Below, piece by piece: positions 1-10,898 of a DNA stretch of 64,000 bases. A program made the position numbers and the translations under genes. The stretch is taken from assembly GCA_905181585.1 (NCBI GenBank), contig CAJIYG010000002.1:310001-374000 (forward strand). The letters are read 5' to 3'. The notes beneath the pieces were generated by a model. That model saw nothing but the letters and a program-made list of their open reading frames with translations. It made no database searches and was not told where the DNA came from. Origin of the DNA: an uncultured Flavobacteriales bacterium. Its GTDB lineage: Bacteria; Bacteroidota; Bacteroidia; Flavobacteriales; BACL11. Position 1 is the stretch's first letter, and each line of letters opens with the position of its first letter.

Positions 1-944
1 TTAGTCTTAATTGTTGATGAAAAATTTGCAATATCAATTGTTTCAACTAATTCTAAATTAATTTTTTTAGTTTTTAACTTACTTAAAAATACATCTTTTG
101 GTTTAAAATCTGAAACAGCTGCTGCAAATATAATTATATCATTTTCTGGTAAATTAATCTTTACTTCTTCATACATGTCTTGAGTACTTATAACATTAAT
201 TCGTTTTAATCTATCACTGTCTAAGGTTTGATTAGTTGGACCCGTGATAATAGTTACTTGTGCTCCAAGAGAAACAGCAATCTTTGCTAGAGCAAAGCCC
301 ATTTTTCCAGAAGAATGATTACTGATGTAACGAACCTTATCGATTGCTTCTCTTGTTGGGCCTGAAGTTATTAGCAATTTCTTACCTTTTAATGATAGCT
401 TATCTTCTAAATCTAGTTTAATAAAACTTATTATCTCTTCAGGCTCACACATTCTTCCTTCTCCTTCAAGTCCACTTGCCAGAAAACCATATTTAGCTGG
501 TATATGTACATTTGAAAAGGAAATTAATTTATTGATATTATCAACGGTTGAAGGATGTTTATACATGTCTAAATCCATAGCTGGTGCAAAATATACAGGA
601 CATTTAGCTGAAAGATATGTAGCTAAAAGTAAATTGTCACAATTTCCTTGCACCATTTTAGACATTGACTTGGCTGTTAATGGTGCGATTAACATTAAAT
701 CTGCCCAAATTGATAATTCAACATGGTTATTCCAAGTATTAGTATCTGAATCAATTAAATCTAATAAAACATCATTTTCTGATAATGTTGAAAGTGTTAA
801 AGGAGTAATAAAGTTAGTTGATTCAGCAGTTTGAATAACTTTGACCTGAGCTCCAGACTTTTTAAGTAATCTAACAATAGAAGCTGATTTATAAGCTGCA
901 ATACTTGCAGTTATCCCAAGTAAGACTTTTTTACCATTAAGCAT
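1..944 (-). CDS. coaBC: Bifunctional phosphopantothenoylcysteine decarboxylase / phosphopantothenate-cysteine ligase, 3' end cut by window
   Basis: Coenzyme A synthesis: joins cysteine to 4'-phosphopantothenate (CoaB) and decarboxylates the product (CoaC, FMN-dependent). The reading frame starts at the ATG at 944 (MLNGKKVLLGITASIAAYK) and stays open to base 1, so the C-terminal part of the CoaB domain lies outside. The N-terminal flavoprotein domain shows the GITASIAAYK nucleotide-binding start and a PAMDLDMY motif, a variant of the family's PxMNxxMW. The CoaB part begins at ITSGPTREAID and has NHSSGKMG. It is the third gene of the bamD-rpoZ-coaBC block, 12 nt after rpoZ. This order is common in Bacteroidota. 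Confidence 0.95.
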   Translation of the reverse strand, partial: MLNGKKVLLGITASIAAYKSASIVRLLKKSGAQVKVIQTAESTNFITPLTLSTLSENDVLLDLIDSDTNTWNNHVELSIWADLMLIAPLTAKSMSKMVQGNCDNLLLATYLSAKCPVYFAPAMDLDMYKHPSTVDNINKLISFSNVHIPAKYGFLASGLEGEGRMCEPEEIISFIKLDLEDKLSLKGKKLLITSGPTREAIDKVRYISNHSSGKMGFALAKIAVSLGAQVTIITGPTNQTLDSDRLKRINVISTQDMYEEVKINLPENDIIIFAAAVSDFKPKDVFLSKLKTKKINLELVETIDIANFSSTIKT

Positions 945-956
945 AAAGCTTTCTAT

Positions 957-1313
957 TTATTCAGACTCACTAGACTCAACAGATTCATCATCTTCTTCAA
1001 TCTTATTATCTCTAACATAAATTTCATCATTAAGAAGTTCTTGCATAGCAATTGCCCAAGGTTTTGGAAGGCTTTCATAAAATTTAGAAACAGCAATTTG
1101 CTCTTGATTTTCAAATACTTCGTCTAGTTGTTCTTGATCTAATGCAAATTCTTCAAGTTTAGAAAGCAATTCTTCTTTCATCTTCTCGTTAATTTGCTTA
1201 CTTCTGCTGGAAAGTATTGAAACTGCTTTAAAAACATTACCAGTTTTTTCAACAAAATCATTTACGTTTCTAGTGATTGTAGATTTTTCAGCACCTGTTC
1301 TTTTAAATTTCAT
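957..1313 (-). CDS. rpoZ: RNA polymerase omega subunit, Bacteroidota type
   Basis: Small accessory subunit that helps fold and hold beta' in RNA polymerase. The 118-residue protein shows the Bacteroidota omega pattern: TGNVFKAVSILSSRSKQI near residues 25-43 (the usual omega helix with an SxRAxQI-like core), then ENQEQIAVSKFYESLPKP around 68-86. The C-terminus is a short acidic tail rich in E, D and S. Its start overlaps the end of bamD by 11 bp, and coaBC follows 12 nt later, so the three genes are probably one transcript. Identification rests on these motifs plus the conserved neighbourhood. Confidence 0.9.
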   Translation of the reverse strand: MKFKRTGAEKSTITRNVNDFVEKTGNVFKAVSILSSRSKQINEKMKEELLSKLEEFALDQEQLDEVFENQEQIAVSKFYESLPKPWAIAMQELLNDEIYVRDNKIEEDDESVESSESE

Positions 1314-2109
1314 TTTTTAATTTTTTTAATTCTTCAATTGAGTTATTAGTTTTATTAAATGTATCTGATACTTGATCTTTAAATTTTGATTCAGGATAAT
1401 TATCTACAAATTGCTCATAATTTGATAAAGTCTGAATAAGTCTTTTTTCTTTCTTTGAAGATACGCTATTAATTGCAAGAAAATAGGATGATTGCAATAT
1501 AATAAATTGAATCTCTTCTCTATTCTTAATTTCTGGAAAATCCATCAAAACATTGTTCAAAGAAATAATAGCAGCTTTATAATTTTCAGTTGTATAATAT
1601 TGTTTAGCATTCGAAAACTGTTTATCTGAAATTTTTTGTCTTAATTCATCAATTAATAAATTACAATTTATCAAACTATCACTGTTTGGATACTTGTCTA
1701 TAAACTCTTGAAGTTTATTAATAGCTTTTTTAGTATTCGAAGGGTCTAGAGTGTAAGAAGGAACTTCCATATAAAGTGAATATGCACTCATATACTTGCA
1801 TTCTTCAGCATGGGTACTATTTGGGTAATCTTGAAGAAATCTATTAAACAAATATGTTGCAGTCAAAAAATCACCTGTAGAATAGTGAGTATATGCAAAA
1901 TAATAAGACAACTCTTCATAATTTGAGGACCCCTTAAATGAAGTCATTAGCTCATTAAAAATTGGCATAGCTTTATTAAAATCTGCATTATTGTAATACT
2001 CTATTGCTTTTGAGTATTTATATTTAAGATCATTACTTTTTAATACTTTTTGATATTTACCACAAAAGGCAAAGCAGAACATAAATAAAATTAATAAAAT
2101 ATTTTTCAT
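1303..2109 (-). CDS. bamD: Outer membrane protein assembly lipoprotein BamD
   Basis: Essential lipoprotein of the BAM complex that inserts beta-barrel proteins in the outer membrane. The 268-residue protein begins with a lipoprotein signal peptide (MKNILLILFMFCFAFC, lipid-modified Cys at 16). TPR-type helical repeats follow: YSKAIEYYNNADFNKAMPIF, YYFAYTHYSTGDFLTATYLF and a later YYTTENYKAAIISL repeat. Length and fold fit BamD/YfiO. It is the first gene of the bamD-rpoZ-coaBC transcript. A -7 box lies 17 nt upstream of the start. Confidence 0.9.
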   Translation of the reverse strand: MKNILLILFMFCFAFCGKYQKVLKSNDLKYKYSKAIEYYNNADFNKAMPIFNELMTSFKGSSNYEELSYYFAYTHYSTGDFLTATYLFNRFLQDYPNSTHAEECKYMSAYSLYMEVPSYTLDPSNTKKAINKLQEFIDKYPNSDSLINCNLLIDELRQKISDKQFSNAKQYYTTENYKAAIISLNNVLMDFPEIKNREEIQFIILQSSYFLAINSVSSKKEKRLIQTLSNYEQFVDNYPESKFKDQVSDTFNKTNNSIEELKKLKNEI

Positions 2110-2125
2110 AATTTTTAATATTGTA

Positions 2126-2133
2126 CAAAGATA
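2126..2133 (-). promoter_or_regulatory. Predicted -7 promoter box (TATCTTTG) for bamD
   Basis: On the minus strand the box reads TATCTTTG, an exact match to the Bacteroidota -7 consensus TAnnTTTG, 16 nt before the bamD ATG. I see no convincing TTG -33 element at the usual spacing. Confidence 0.55.
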
Positions 2134-2194
2134 AATTCAATAATTGAATATTCCTAAAAAAATTTCTTCTCTAGGAAAACGTAATAAAAATTAA

Positions 2195-2731
2195 TTATTG
2201 CTCTAAAAATGCAGTTATTTTTGAAGACTTTGGGCTTATAGTTGAATAAAAATAATTAATTAACTCTCCGGAATCACTGATTAAATATTTTTGGAAATTC
2301 CATTTTACATTAGAGTTAGATGTACCATTTTTATCCTTTTCAGTCAACCATTTATATAAAGGATGTTTATCACTTCCTTTAACTTTAATTTTTTCGGAAA
2401 GCAAAAAAGACACACCAAAATTAGCTGAACAAAACTCTTTTATTTCAGATTGTGAATTTGGTTCCTGACCTCCAAATTGATTACAGGGAACCCCAATAAC
2501 AACTAAATTATCTTTATACTCATTATAAAGTTCTTCTAAAGCTTTGTATTGAGGCGTAAAACCACATTTTGAGGCAACATTAACGATCAAAACAAACTTT
2601 CCTTTGAAAGAAGAGAAATTAATATTTTTATCATCAATACTTTTTAAATTTAAATCATAAAAAGATTCTTGACTAGTAGAAGGTGATGTAAAAAAAATTG
2701 ACATAAAAAAAGTTATTAGAAAAATTCTCAT
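2195..2731 (-). CDS. Glutathione peroxidase family thiol peroxidase, exported
   Basis: Reduces hydroperoxides. The 178-residue protein has the family's residues in order: peroxidatic Cys56 in SKCGFTP, Gln85 in NQFGGQEP and Trp144 in KWNFQKYL. It is a cysteine, not a selenocysteine, enzyme. A cleavable signal peptide (MRIFLITFFMSIFFTSPSTSQ) suggests a periplasmic enzyme, and many members in this family probably use thioredoxin-like donors rather than glutathione. It overlaps dapA by 4 bp (ATGA) and is the last gene of the run SnoaL-like/ligA/DUF6913/dapA/gpx. Confidence 0.9.
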   Translation of the reverse strand: MRIFLITFFMSIFFTSPSTSQESFYDLNLKSIDDKNINFSSFKGKFVLIVNVASKCGFTPQYKALEELYNEYKDNLVVIGVPCNQFGGQEPNSQSEIKEFCSANFGVSFLLSEKIKVKGSDKHPLYKWLTEKDKNGTSNSNVKWNFQKYLISDSGELINYFYSTISPKSSKITAFLEQ

Positions 2732-3600
2732 TTTAATATAGATTTTAATGAGTTATTAAGTTTATTTGAGATACTGGTCAAAGGTAGCCTTAAAATATCA
2801 TTACACAGCCCTAAATGCGACAATACTGCCTTTATTCCAGAGGGATTACCCTCACTATAGAGAATATGATAAAACTTCTCTAAATTTTCATGTATTTGCA
2901 TAGCCTTCAATTTTTGATTATTTAAAGCAAATGTTACCATAGTTGAAAATTCTTTTGGGTGAGATTGACCAATAACTGAAATAACACCATTTGCTCCTTC
3001 TAAAATTAAATTAAGAGTTAATTCGTCATCACCAGAGAGAACAGAAAAACTAGAGGGCATGTTTTGAATAATTTCAGAGATTTGAGAAATATTACCTGAT
3101 GCTTCTTTAACAGCAATAATATTACTAAAATCTTTAGCTAATTTAAGACAAGTTGAAGCATCAAGATTAACTCCTGTTCTAGATGGAACGTTATAAAGTA
3201 TTATTGGTAATAAAGAAACTTCTGATAATCTTTTAAAGTGTTTATATAACCCCAGTTGGGATGGTTTATTGTAATAAGGTGTAACGGATAAAATAGCTTC
3301 AATTCCATTTAAATCTAATGTTTTAAATTCATTTTCAACATTCAATGTATTACTTCCACCAATACCAACAACAATCGGAATTCTATTTTTAGTAACCTTA
3401 ATTGTAAGGTTAATAATATCTTGCTTTTCAATTAAAGTTAAAGAAGGTGATTCAGCTGTTGTTCCAAGAATAACAATAAAATCAACTCCTCCTTTAATAA
3501 CATAATCTATTAATTTTTCCAAAGCTATAAAATCAACTGAAAAATCAAGATTAAATGGTGTAATTAAAGCAACCCCTGTTCCGTAAATATTACTATTCAT
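2728..3600 (-). CDS. dapA: 4-hydroxy-tetrahydrodipicolinate synthase
   Basis: Condenses pyruvate with aspartate semialdehyde, the committed step to diaminopimelate and lysine. The 290-residue protein has the Schiff-base lysine (K165 in AVKEASGN), the catalytic tyrosine (Y136 in LYNVPSRTGVN), the TT pair (T47-T48) and YYNKPSQ. The usual GTTGES loop reads GTTAES here, a conservative change from Gly to Ala. It sits between DUF6913 (0 nt gap) and the peroxidase (4-bp overlap), so translation is probably coupled. Confidence 0.95.
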   Translation of the reverse strand: MNSNIYGTGVALITPFNLDFSVDFIALEKLIDYVIKGGVDFIVILGTTAESPSLTLIEKQDIINLTIKVTKNRIPIVVGIGGSNTLNVENEFKTLDLNGIEAILSVTPYYNKPSQLGLYKHFKRLSEVSLLPIILYNVPSRTGVNLDASTCLKLAKDFSNIIAVKEASGNISQISEIIQNMPSSFSVLSGDDELTLNLILEGANGVISVIGQSHPKEFSTMVTFALNNQKLKAMQIHENLEKFYHILYSEGNPSGIKAVLSHLGLCNDILRLPLTSISNKLNNSLKSILK

Positions 3601-6132
<2,532 letters not shown>

Positions 6133-6591
6133 CTATTTCTTATAAGGTAAATGAGAGTCATGTAAAATTATTCTTAGATTATTATTTTCATCTTTTTTAT
6201 AAACAAATGAAAATTCTACTTTTAATTTTCCTTTATTGTTTATAAAATAGTAATTACCCATAGCTAAAGCAATATTTCCAATAATTTTTATACTTGAATT
6301 CTCCCAAATTATATTAGTCCAAGACTTAAGTGCAAATCCTGAATCTTCAGGGAATTTGTTATTATTTCCAATAAAATATGATAGTGCACCTTCTTTAGTT
6401 TTTCGAAACTGTGTTTGAGATGCAAGCGTTGGTTTAAACAAAACATCTCCAAAATCATAAAAATATAATCTGTCAATAAAATCAGATGTTTGATTAGAAA
6501 TATCAATATTTTTTTGATGTAGTGCCGCTAATTCTAATAATGAATCTGACCAGTCATTTTGGATCACTTCTACTTCTTCAAGTATTATCAT
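6133..6591 (-). CDS. NTF2/SnoaL-like (CaMKII-association-domain-like) protein
   Basis: A 152-residue protein of the NTF2-like cone fold. It shows the features of the family that resembles the calcium/calmodulin kinase II association domain: an acidic N-terminal helix, YDFGDVLFKPTLASQTQFRKT, ALSYFIG, and the C-terminal stretch ending in LHDSHLPY. Proteins like this in marine bacteria have no settled function, and some are misnamed as phosphoribosyl-AMP cyclohydrolase. It directly abuts ligA (no gap) and heads the five-gene minus-strand operon. It has its own -7 box at 6614-6621. Confidence 0.7.
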   Translation of the reverse strand: MIILEEVEVIQNDWSDSLLELAALHQKNIDISNQTSDFIDRLYFYDFGDVLFKPTLASQTQFRKTKEGALSYFIGNNNKFPEDSGFALKSWTNIIWENSSIKIIGNIALAMGNYYFINNKGKLKVEFSFVYKKDENNNLRIILHDSHLPYKK

Positions 6592-6613
6592 AATTAATAT
6601 TTTTTTCTTTAAT

Positions 6614-6621
6614 CAAAGATA
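6614..6621 (-). promoter_or_regulatory. Predicted -7 promoter box (TATCTTTG) for the SnoaL-like/ligA/DUF6913/dapA/gpx operon
   Basis: Exact TAnnTTTG match on the minus strand, 22 nt upstream of the SnoaL-like ATG at 6591 and just beyond the prmC stop. It implies that the five-gene operon can start independently of prmC. Confidence 0.5.
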
Positions 6622-6622
6622 A

Positions 6623-7453
6623 TTATTTCTTTATGGCTTTTATCATTCTGTCTTTACCATTTAAATCTTTTTTCAACTCTATATTAACAAAATCAAGCTT
6701 ATTTAAAATCAATTTAATTTCAACACCAAAACTTTCATTTATTTCAAAAAACAAAGCACCTTTAGAATTTAAATATTTAAAAGCAAATTGAGCAATATAA
6801 TTATAAAAAATTAATGGATCTGAATCTTCTACAAACAGAGCATTATGAGGTTCAAAGTTTAAAACATTTTTATGCATTTTTTTCATTTCAGATTCTAAAA
6901 CATAAGGTGGATTGCTTACTATTAAATCAAATTTAGAATCAGGATTAAATTTAAAAATATCTTCACACAAAAAAGTAATATTAAGATTATAATTATCTGC
7001 GTTTTTTTTAGCTATTTTGATTGCATTAGAAGAAATATCAATTGCAGTTATATTAGCTGTTGAGTTTTTTGCTAAAGAAATAGGAATACAAGCAGAGCCT
7101 GTGCCAATATCAAGTACTGAATTAAATTCATAATTTAAAATCCAATTAATTAGCTGTTCTGTCTCTTGTCTAGGTATCAAAACATGCTTGTTAACTATAA
7201 ATGAAAGATTAAAGAAATTAGCTTTTCCTAGAATATATTGTATGGGCTTATTAGCTATTAGATCTTTAATAATTTCATTAATTTTCACTTCATCATTAGT
7301 GCTAATTACGTTAGCATTATTAATAATAACATTTATCTTATTTAAACCTAATATTTCCTCAATTACAATATAGGCAATTGAAATTAATTCTTTATCAGAA
7401 TAATTATTTATTTTTTTTAGAAATAATGGAATTATATTACCTACAGTAAGCAT
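6623..7453 (-). CDS. prmC: Peptide chain release factor N5-glutamine methyltransferase
   Basis: Methylates the GGQ glutamine of release factors RF1/RF2. The 276-residue protein has the N-terminal helical domain with QYILGKANFF and IPRQETEQLI, the SAM-binding loop VLDIGTGSACIPISL and the catalytic NPPY motif in VSNPPYV. It is divergent from ribD across a 33-bp gap holding a promoter for each direction. The start ATG at 7453 lies 4 nt after a -7 box, implying a leaderless mRNA. Confidence 0.95.
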   Translation of the reverse strand: MLTVGNIIPLFLKKINNYSDKELISIAYIVIEEILGLNKINVIINNANVISTNDEVKINEIIKDLIANKPIQYILGKANFFNLSFIVNKHVLIPRQETEQLINWILNYEFNSVLDIGTGSACIPISLAKNSTANITAIDISSNAIKIAKKNADNYNLNITFLCEDIFKFNPDSKFDLIVSNPPYVLESEMKKMHKNVLNFEPHNALFVEDSDPLIFYNYIAQFAFKYLNSKGALFFEINESFGVEIKLILNKLDFVNIELKKDLNGKDRMIKAIKK

Positions 7454-7482
7454 TGTGCAAATATATTAAATCCTTATTTTTG
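7453..7482 (+). promoter_or_regulatory. Predicted promoter for ribD: TTG - 19 nt - TATTTTTG, leaderless
   Basis: TTG at 7453-7455 and TATTTTTG at 7475-7482 are separated by 19 nt, the usual Bacteroidota -33/-7 spacing. Four bases (AAAA) separate the -7 box from the ribD ATG at 7487, so no 5' leader is expected. This is the best-formed promoter in the window. Confidence 0.7.
7458..7465 (-). promoter_or_regulatory. Predicted -7 promoter box (TATATTTG) for prmC, leaderless
   Basis: The minus strand reads TATATTTG, then CACA, then the prmC ATG. With transcription starting a few bases after the box, the mRNA would begin at or next to the start codon. Confidence 0.6.
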
Positions 7483-7486
7483 AAAA

Positions 7487-8515
7487 ATGGTGAATCATGA
7501 GATTTTTATGAAAGAGTGTATTGTTCTTGCAAAAAAAGGAATAATGAATGTATCTCCAAATCCAATGGTTGGATGTGTTATAGTATATAAAGATAAAATT
7601 ATATCTTCAGGATATCACAAAGAGTATGGTGGGAATCATGCAGAAGTTAATGCTATTGAAAATTCTATTGATAAAAAAATTCTTTCAAAATCAACATTAT
7701 ATGTAAATCTTGAACCTTGTAGTCATTACGGTCAAACTCCCCCTTGTTGTAATTTAATTGTAAAGTATAATATCCCAAATGTTGTTATTGGAACAGAAGA
7801 TCCATGCTCATTAGTTAAAGGCAATGGGATTAAATATTTAATTGAAAATAAAGTTAATGTTATCTGTGGAATACTTGAAAATAAATGTAAGAAACTAAAT
7901 AAAAGATTTTTTATTTATCAAAAAAATAAAAGACCTTATATAATTTTAAAATGGGCTAAGAGCAAAGATGGTTACATAGCACCTAAAGATCAAGAAAAGT
8001 CATTTTGGATGACATCAAATAAATCTAAAAAAAAAGTCCATCAGTGGAGATCTGAAGAAGATAGTATTCTGGTTGGCACAAAAACTGTTGTAAAAGATAA
8101 TCCTGAATTAACAGTTAGAGAAATTTCAGGCAAAAACCCTATAAGAATAGTTATCGACAGAGACTTATCATTAGATTTAAAAAGAAAGATTTTTAATCAA
8201 CAGTCCGAAACAATAATTTTTAATGATAAGATTAATTTAACAACTAAAAATTTAATTTATGTCAAATCAGATTTTAAAAATTTAGTTGAAGATATCTTAA
8301 ATAAACTTTATAATCTAAAGGTAATTTCATTGATAGTAGAAGGAGGAAAGTATACTATTGATAAATTTATTTCATCTAATAATTGGGATGAAGCTAGAGT
8401 ATTTACTTCAGAAAAAACTCTTATCACGGGAATTATGTCTCCAACAATCAAATGTAATCCAAGTAAGACAAAAAATATTGATTCAGATAAATTAGATATT
8501 TATTTCAATGATTAA
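7487..8515 (+). CDS. ribD: Bifunctional diaminohydroxyphosphoribosylaminopyrimidine deaminase / reductase
   Basis: Riboflavin synthesis: deaminates, then reduces, the first pyrimidine intermediate. The 342-residue protein has the zinc deaminase signature (HAEVNAI near residue 46, then EPCSHYGQTPPCC) at its N-terminus and an NADPH reductase domain from about residue 145 (ILKWAKSKDGYIAP, SILVGTKTVVKDNPELTVR, VEGGKYTIDKFI). Other riboflavin genes are not in the window. It overlaps the next gene by 8 bp and heads a four-gene plus-strand run. The start follows a well-formed promoter by 4 nt. Confidence 0.95.
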   Translation: MVNHEIFMKECIVLAKKGIMNVSPNPMVGCVIVYKDKIISSGYHKEYGGNHAEVNAIENSIDKKILSKSTLYVNLEPCSHYGQTPPCCNLIVKYNIPNVVIGTEDPCSLVKGNGIKYLIENKVNVICGILENKCKKLNKRFFIYQKNKRPYIILKWAKSKDGYIAPKDQEKSFWMTSNKSKKKVHQWRSEEDSILVGTKTVVKDNPELTVREISGKNPIRIVIDRDLSLDLKRKIFNQQSETIIFNDKINLTTKNLIYVKSDFKNLVEDILNKLYNLKVISLIVEGGKYTIDKFISSNNWDEARVFTSEKTLITGIMSPTIKCNPSKTKNIDSDKLDIYFND

Positions 8516-9374
8516 TTTATTTATTTCAATTTTATTATTTAACGTTTTAGTTATTTTTTTCAAACTTTTTGAAAAATATAAGATTGATAATTTACAAGCA
8601 CTAATAGCAAATTATTTTATTTCTTTTTTAATATCACTAAGTCTTATTGAGAATGATTTAGAGTTCACAAATATTATCGAACAACCATGGTTTTTTCATG
8701 CAATAATAATTGGAATACTTTTTATTTCAATATTTAACCTTTATGCATACAGTACGCAAAAAATTGGCATAGCACTTACTTCTGTAAATAATAAAATGTC
8801 TTTTATTATTCCTGTTATTGCTTCATTTTTTATTTACAATGATGAAATTATCTCATCTAGTAAATTAGTTGGCATTTTTCTTGCTTTAATTGGGATTTAT
8901 TTAGCGTCTACTAAAAAAGAAGGGTTTATATTTGATAAGAAATATATGTGGTTACTAGTGATATTGTTTTTTGGTCAAGGTTTAGCAGATATAATTTTAA
9001 ATGATTCAAAATTATACATTGGTGAAAATGATCTATTAACTTTTTTTCTAGTTCTTTTTTTATTCGCAAGTTTATTCGGGATAATCATTTTGATTTTAAA
9101 ATCTATTAAAAATAATACTCAAATAAAATTTAAAAATATTATTGCAGGAATAATTTTTGGAATTCCCAATTTTTATTCAATATTATATTTTCTTAAGGCC
9201 TTACAATCACCTGATTTAATTTCTAAAACGTCATTTGTATTTCCTTTTACAAGCGTAGCAATAGTTGTATCAACAACTTTAGTTGGGGTATTTTTCTACA
9301 AAGAAAAATTATTTATAAGAAATTATGTTGGAATAGTTATTGCATTAATTTCAATATTTATAATATCATATTAA
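8508..9374 (+). CDS. EamA/DMT-family membrane transporter
   Basis: A 288-residue integral membrane protein with about ten hydrophobic helices in two similar halves (roughly 1-140 and 145-288), the layout of drug/metabolite transporters with two EamA units. Typical pieces are ALTSVNNKMSFIIPVIASFF, LVGIFLALIGIYLAS, and in the second half TSFVFPFTSVAIVVSTTLVGVFFYKE. The substrate cannot be told. It overlaps ribD by 8 bp and yigZ by 1 base (TAATG), so it is translated as part of the operon. Confidence 0.85.
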   Translation: MINLFISILLFNVLVIFFKLFEKYKIDNLQALIANYFISFLISLSLIENDLEFTNIIEQPWFFHAIIIGILFISIFNLYAYSTQKIGIALTSVNNKMSFIIPVIASFFIYNDEIISSSKLVGIFLALIGIYLASTKKEGFIFDKKYMWLLVILFFGQGLADIILNDSKLYIGENDLLTFFLVLFLFASLFGIIILILKSIKNNTQIKFKNIIAGIIFGIPNFYSILYFLKALQSPDLISKTSFVFPFTSVAIVVSTTLVGVFFYKEKLFIRNYVGIVIALISIFIISY

Positions 9375-9985
9375 TGTTATTTAGTAACCAATATAATCAA
9401 ATATTAAGACCATCTAAAGCTATTTACAAAGTAAAAAACTCAAAGTTTGTAGCTTATGCATTTATAGTTTTTGATATATTAGAAATAGATAAACTTTTAA
9501 ATCAGGTAAAACAAAATGAAAATGGAGCTAATCATTATTGTTATGCATATGTATTAAATCCAGATAAATCATCAGTATATACAAATGATGATGGAGAGCC
9601 TAGTAATACTGCAGGTAAACCTATTTTAGGGCAAATAAGGTCTAGAGAACTAACTAACACATTAGTAATAGTTGTTAGATACTTTGGTGGAGTAAAACTA
9701 GGTATTAGCGGCTTAATTAAAGCTTATAAAGAATCTGCATCAATAGCATTAGAAAATGCATCAATTGTAATTAAAGATATACTGGAAAAATATAAAGTAA
9801 TATTTGATTTTGAAGAAACAAACTATGTAATGAGGATTTTAAAAAAATATAATATTAAAATTAAAGACAACAAATTTAAAAATCTATGTGAAGTATATTA
9901 TATAGTTAAAAAGACAAATGCAGATTTAGTAAAATCTGAACTATTACAAAATCACAAAATTAAAGTTGAATTATTAAAATTATAG
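9374..9985 (+). CDS. yigZ: IMPACT/YigZ family protein
   Basis: A 203-residue member of the UPF0029/IMPACT family. The N-terminal domain has NGANHYCYAYVL, NDDGEPSNTAGKPILGQI and VVRYFGGVKLGISGLIKAY, the family signature. A smaller ferredoxin-like C-terminal domain follows from about residue 135. Bacterial members bind nucleic acid or translation components in some reports, but the function in bacteria is not settled. The start overlaps the stop of the EamA gene (TAATG), and the M42 peptidase begins 1 nt after its stop. Confidence 0.9.
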   Translation: MLFSNQYNQILRPSKAIYKVKNSKFVAYAFIVFDILEIDKLLNQVKQNENGANHYCYAYVLNPDKSSVYTNDDGEPSNTAGKPILGQIRSRELTNTLVIVVRYFGGVKLGISGLIKAYKESASIALENASIVIKDILEKYKVIFDFEETNYVMRILKKYNIKIKDNKFKNLCEVYYIVKKTNADLVKSELLQNHKIKVELLKL

Positions 9986-9986
9986 A

Positions 9987-10898
9987 ATGAAATTATTAAG
10001 CGAACTATGTAAAATACATGCACCTTCTGGAGAAGAGTATATGCTAACAGAATATATTTTGAATTATATTCAAATTGAAGAACAAAACTGGAAAGTAAAG
10101 CCAAAAGTTTATTTTGGAAATGATTTTCAAGACTCGATAGTTTTATCATTTGGAAAACCAAAAACAGCAATTTTTGCACACATGGATTCAATCGGTTTTA
10201 CTGTGGGGTATCAAAATGAACTAATTAAAATTGGGGGACCAGTAACAAAAAATAAAATCATATTAGTTGGAAAAGATAAAAAGGGGTTGATTGAAGGAAA
10301 GATAATTAATAAAAACAACAAACTATTTTTAGATTTTCACAGAGAAGTTGATCGAGGAACATCATTATCATTTAAAGTAGATTTTAGAGAAACATCTACT
10401 CATGTACAAACTTCATATCTTGATAACAGATTGGGAGTATGGAATGCTTTAAATGTAGCAAAAACATTAGAAAATGGAATTATTGTATTTTCATGCTGGG
10501 AGGAGCATGGTGGAGGCTCTGTTGGATATCTTTCTAAATTTATTTATGAAAAATTTAATATTAGACAAGCGTTAATATCAGATATTACTTGGATAACAGA
10601 TGGAATATTTGACGGCAAAGGAGTTGTTATTTCATTAAGAGACAGTGGTATACCAAGAAAAAAATATGTTAACAAGATAATAGATATAGCTGAGAAAAAT
10701 AATATTAAATTTCAACTAGAAGTAGAACGATCTGGTGGAAGTGATGGAAATGAAATTCAAAAAAGCCCCTATCCTATTGATTGGTGTTTTATAGGAGCTG
10801 CAGAACAAAATGTACATAGTCCTGATGAAAAAGTAAATAAAAAAGATATTAAAGAAATGGTTAAGTTATATAAAATACTAATGAAAGAACTAAACTAG
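9987..10898 (+). CDS. M42-family (PepA/FrvX-like) metallo-aminopeptidase
   Basis: Probable cytosolic dinuclear zinc aminopeptidase. The 303-residue protein shows the expected metal ligands in order: His/Asp in AHMDSIG, Asp in YLDNRLG, the Glu pair in WEEHGGGSVG, Asp in SDITW and a C-terminal His in NVHSPDEKV. The protein is shorter than the usual 340-360 residues. The insert (PDZ-like) domain around residues 75-130 is compact. Last gene of the ribD operon. Its stop TAG shares the palindrome CTAG (10895-10898) with the stop of the convergent lipoprotein gene. Confidence 0.85.
   Translation: MKLLSELCKIHAPSGEEYMLTEYILNYIQIEEQNWKVKPKVYFGNDFQDSIVLSFGKPKTAIFAHMDSIGFTVGYQNELIKIGGPVTKNKIILVGKDKKGLIEGKIINKNNKLFLDFHREVDRGTSLSFKVDFRETSTHVQTSYLDNRLGVWNALNVAKTLENGIIVFSCWEEHGGGSVGYLSKFIYEKFNIRQALISDITWITDGIFDGKGVVISLRDSGIPRKKYVNKIIDIAEKNNIKFQLEVERSGGSDGNEIQKSPYPIDWCFIGAAEQNVHSPDEKVNKKDIKEMVKLYKILMKELN

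Noticed and set aside
532-834. Plus-strand open frame of 100 codons inside coaBC
   Set aside because: It lies wholly antisense to conserved CoaC/CoaB motifs and has no recognisable protein features; a shadow of the real gene.
6309-6506. Minus-strand frame inside the SnoaL-like gene
   Set aside because: An alternative frame within a gene with clear family motifs; composition is not protein-like.
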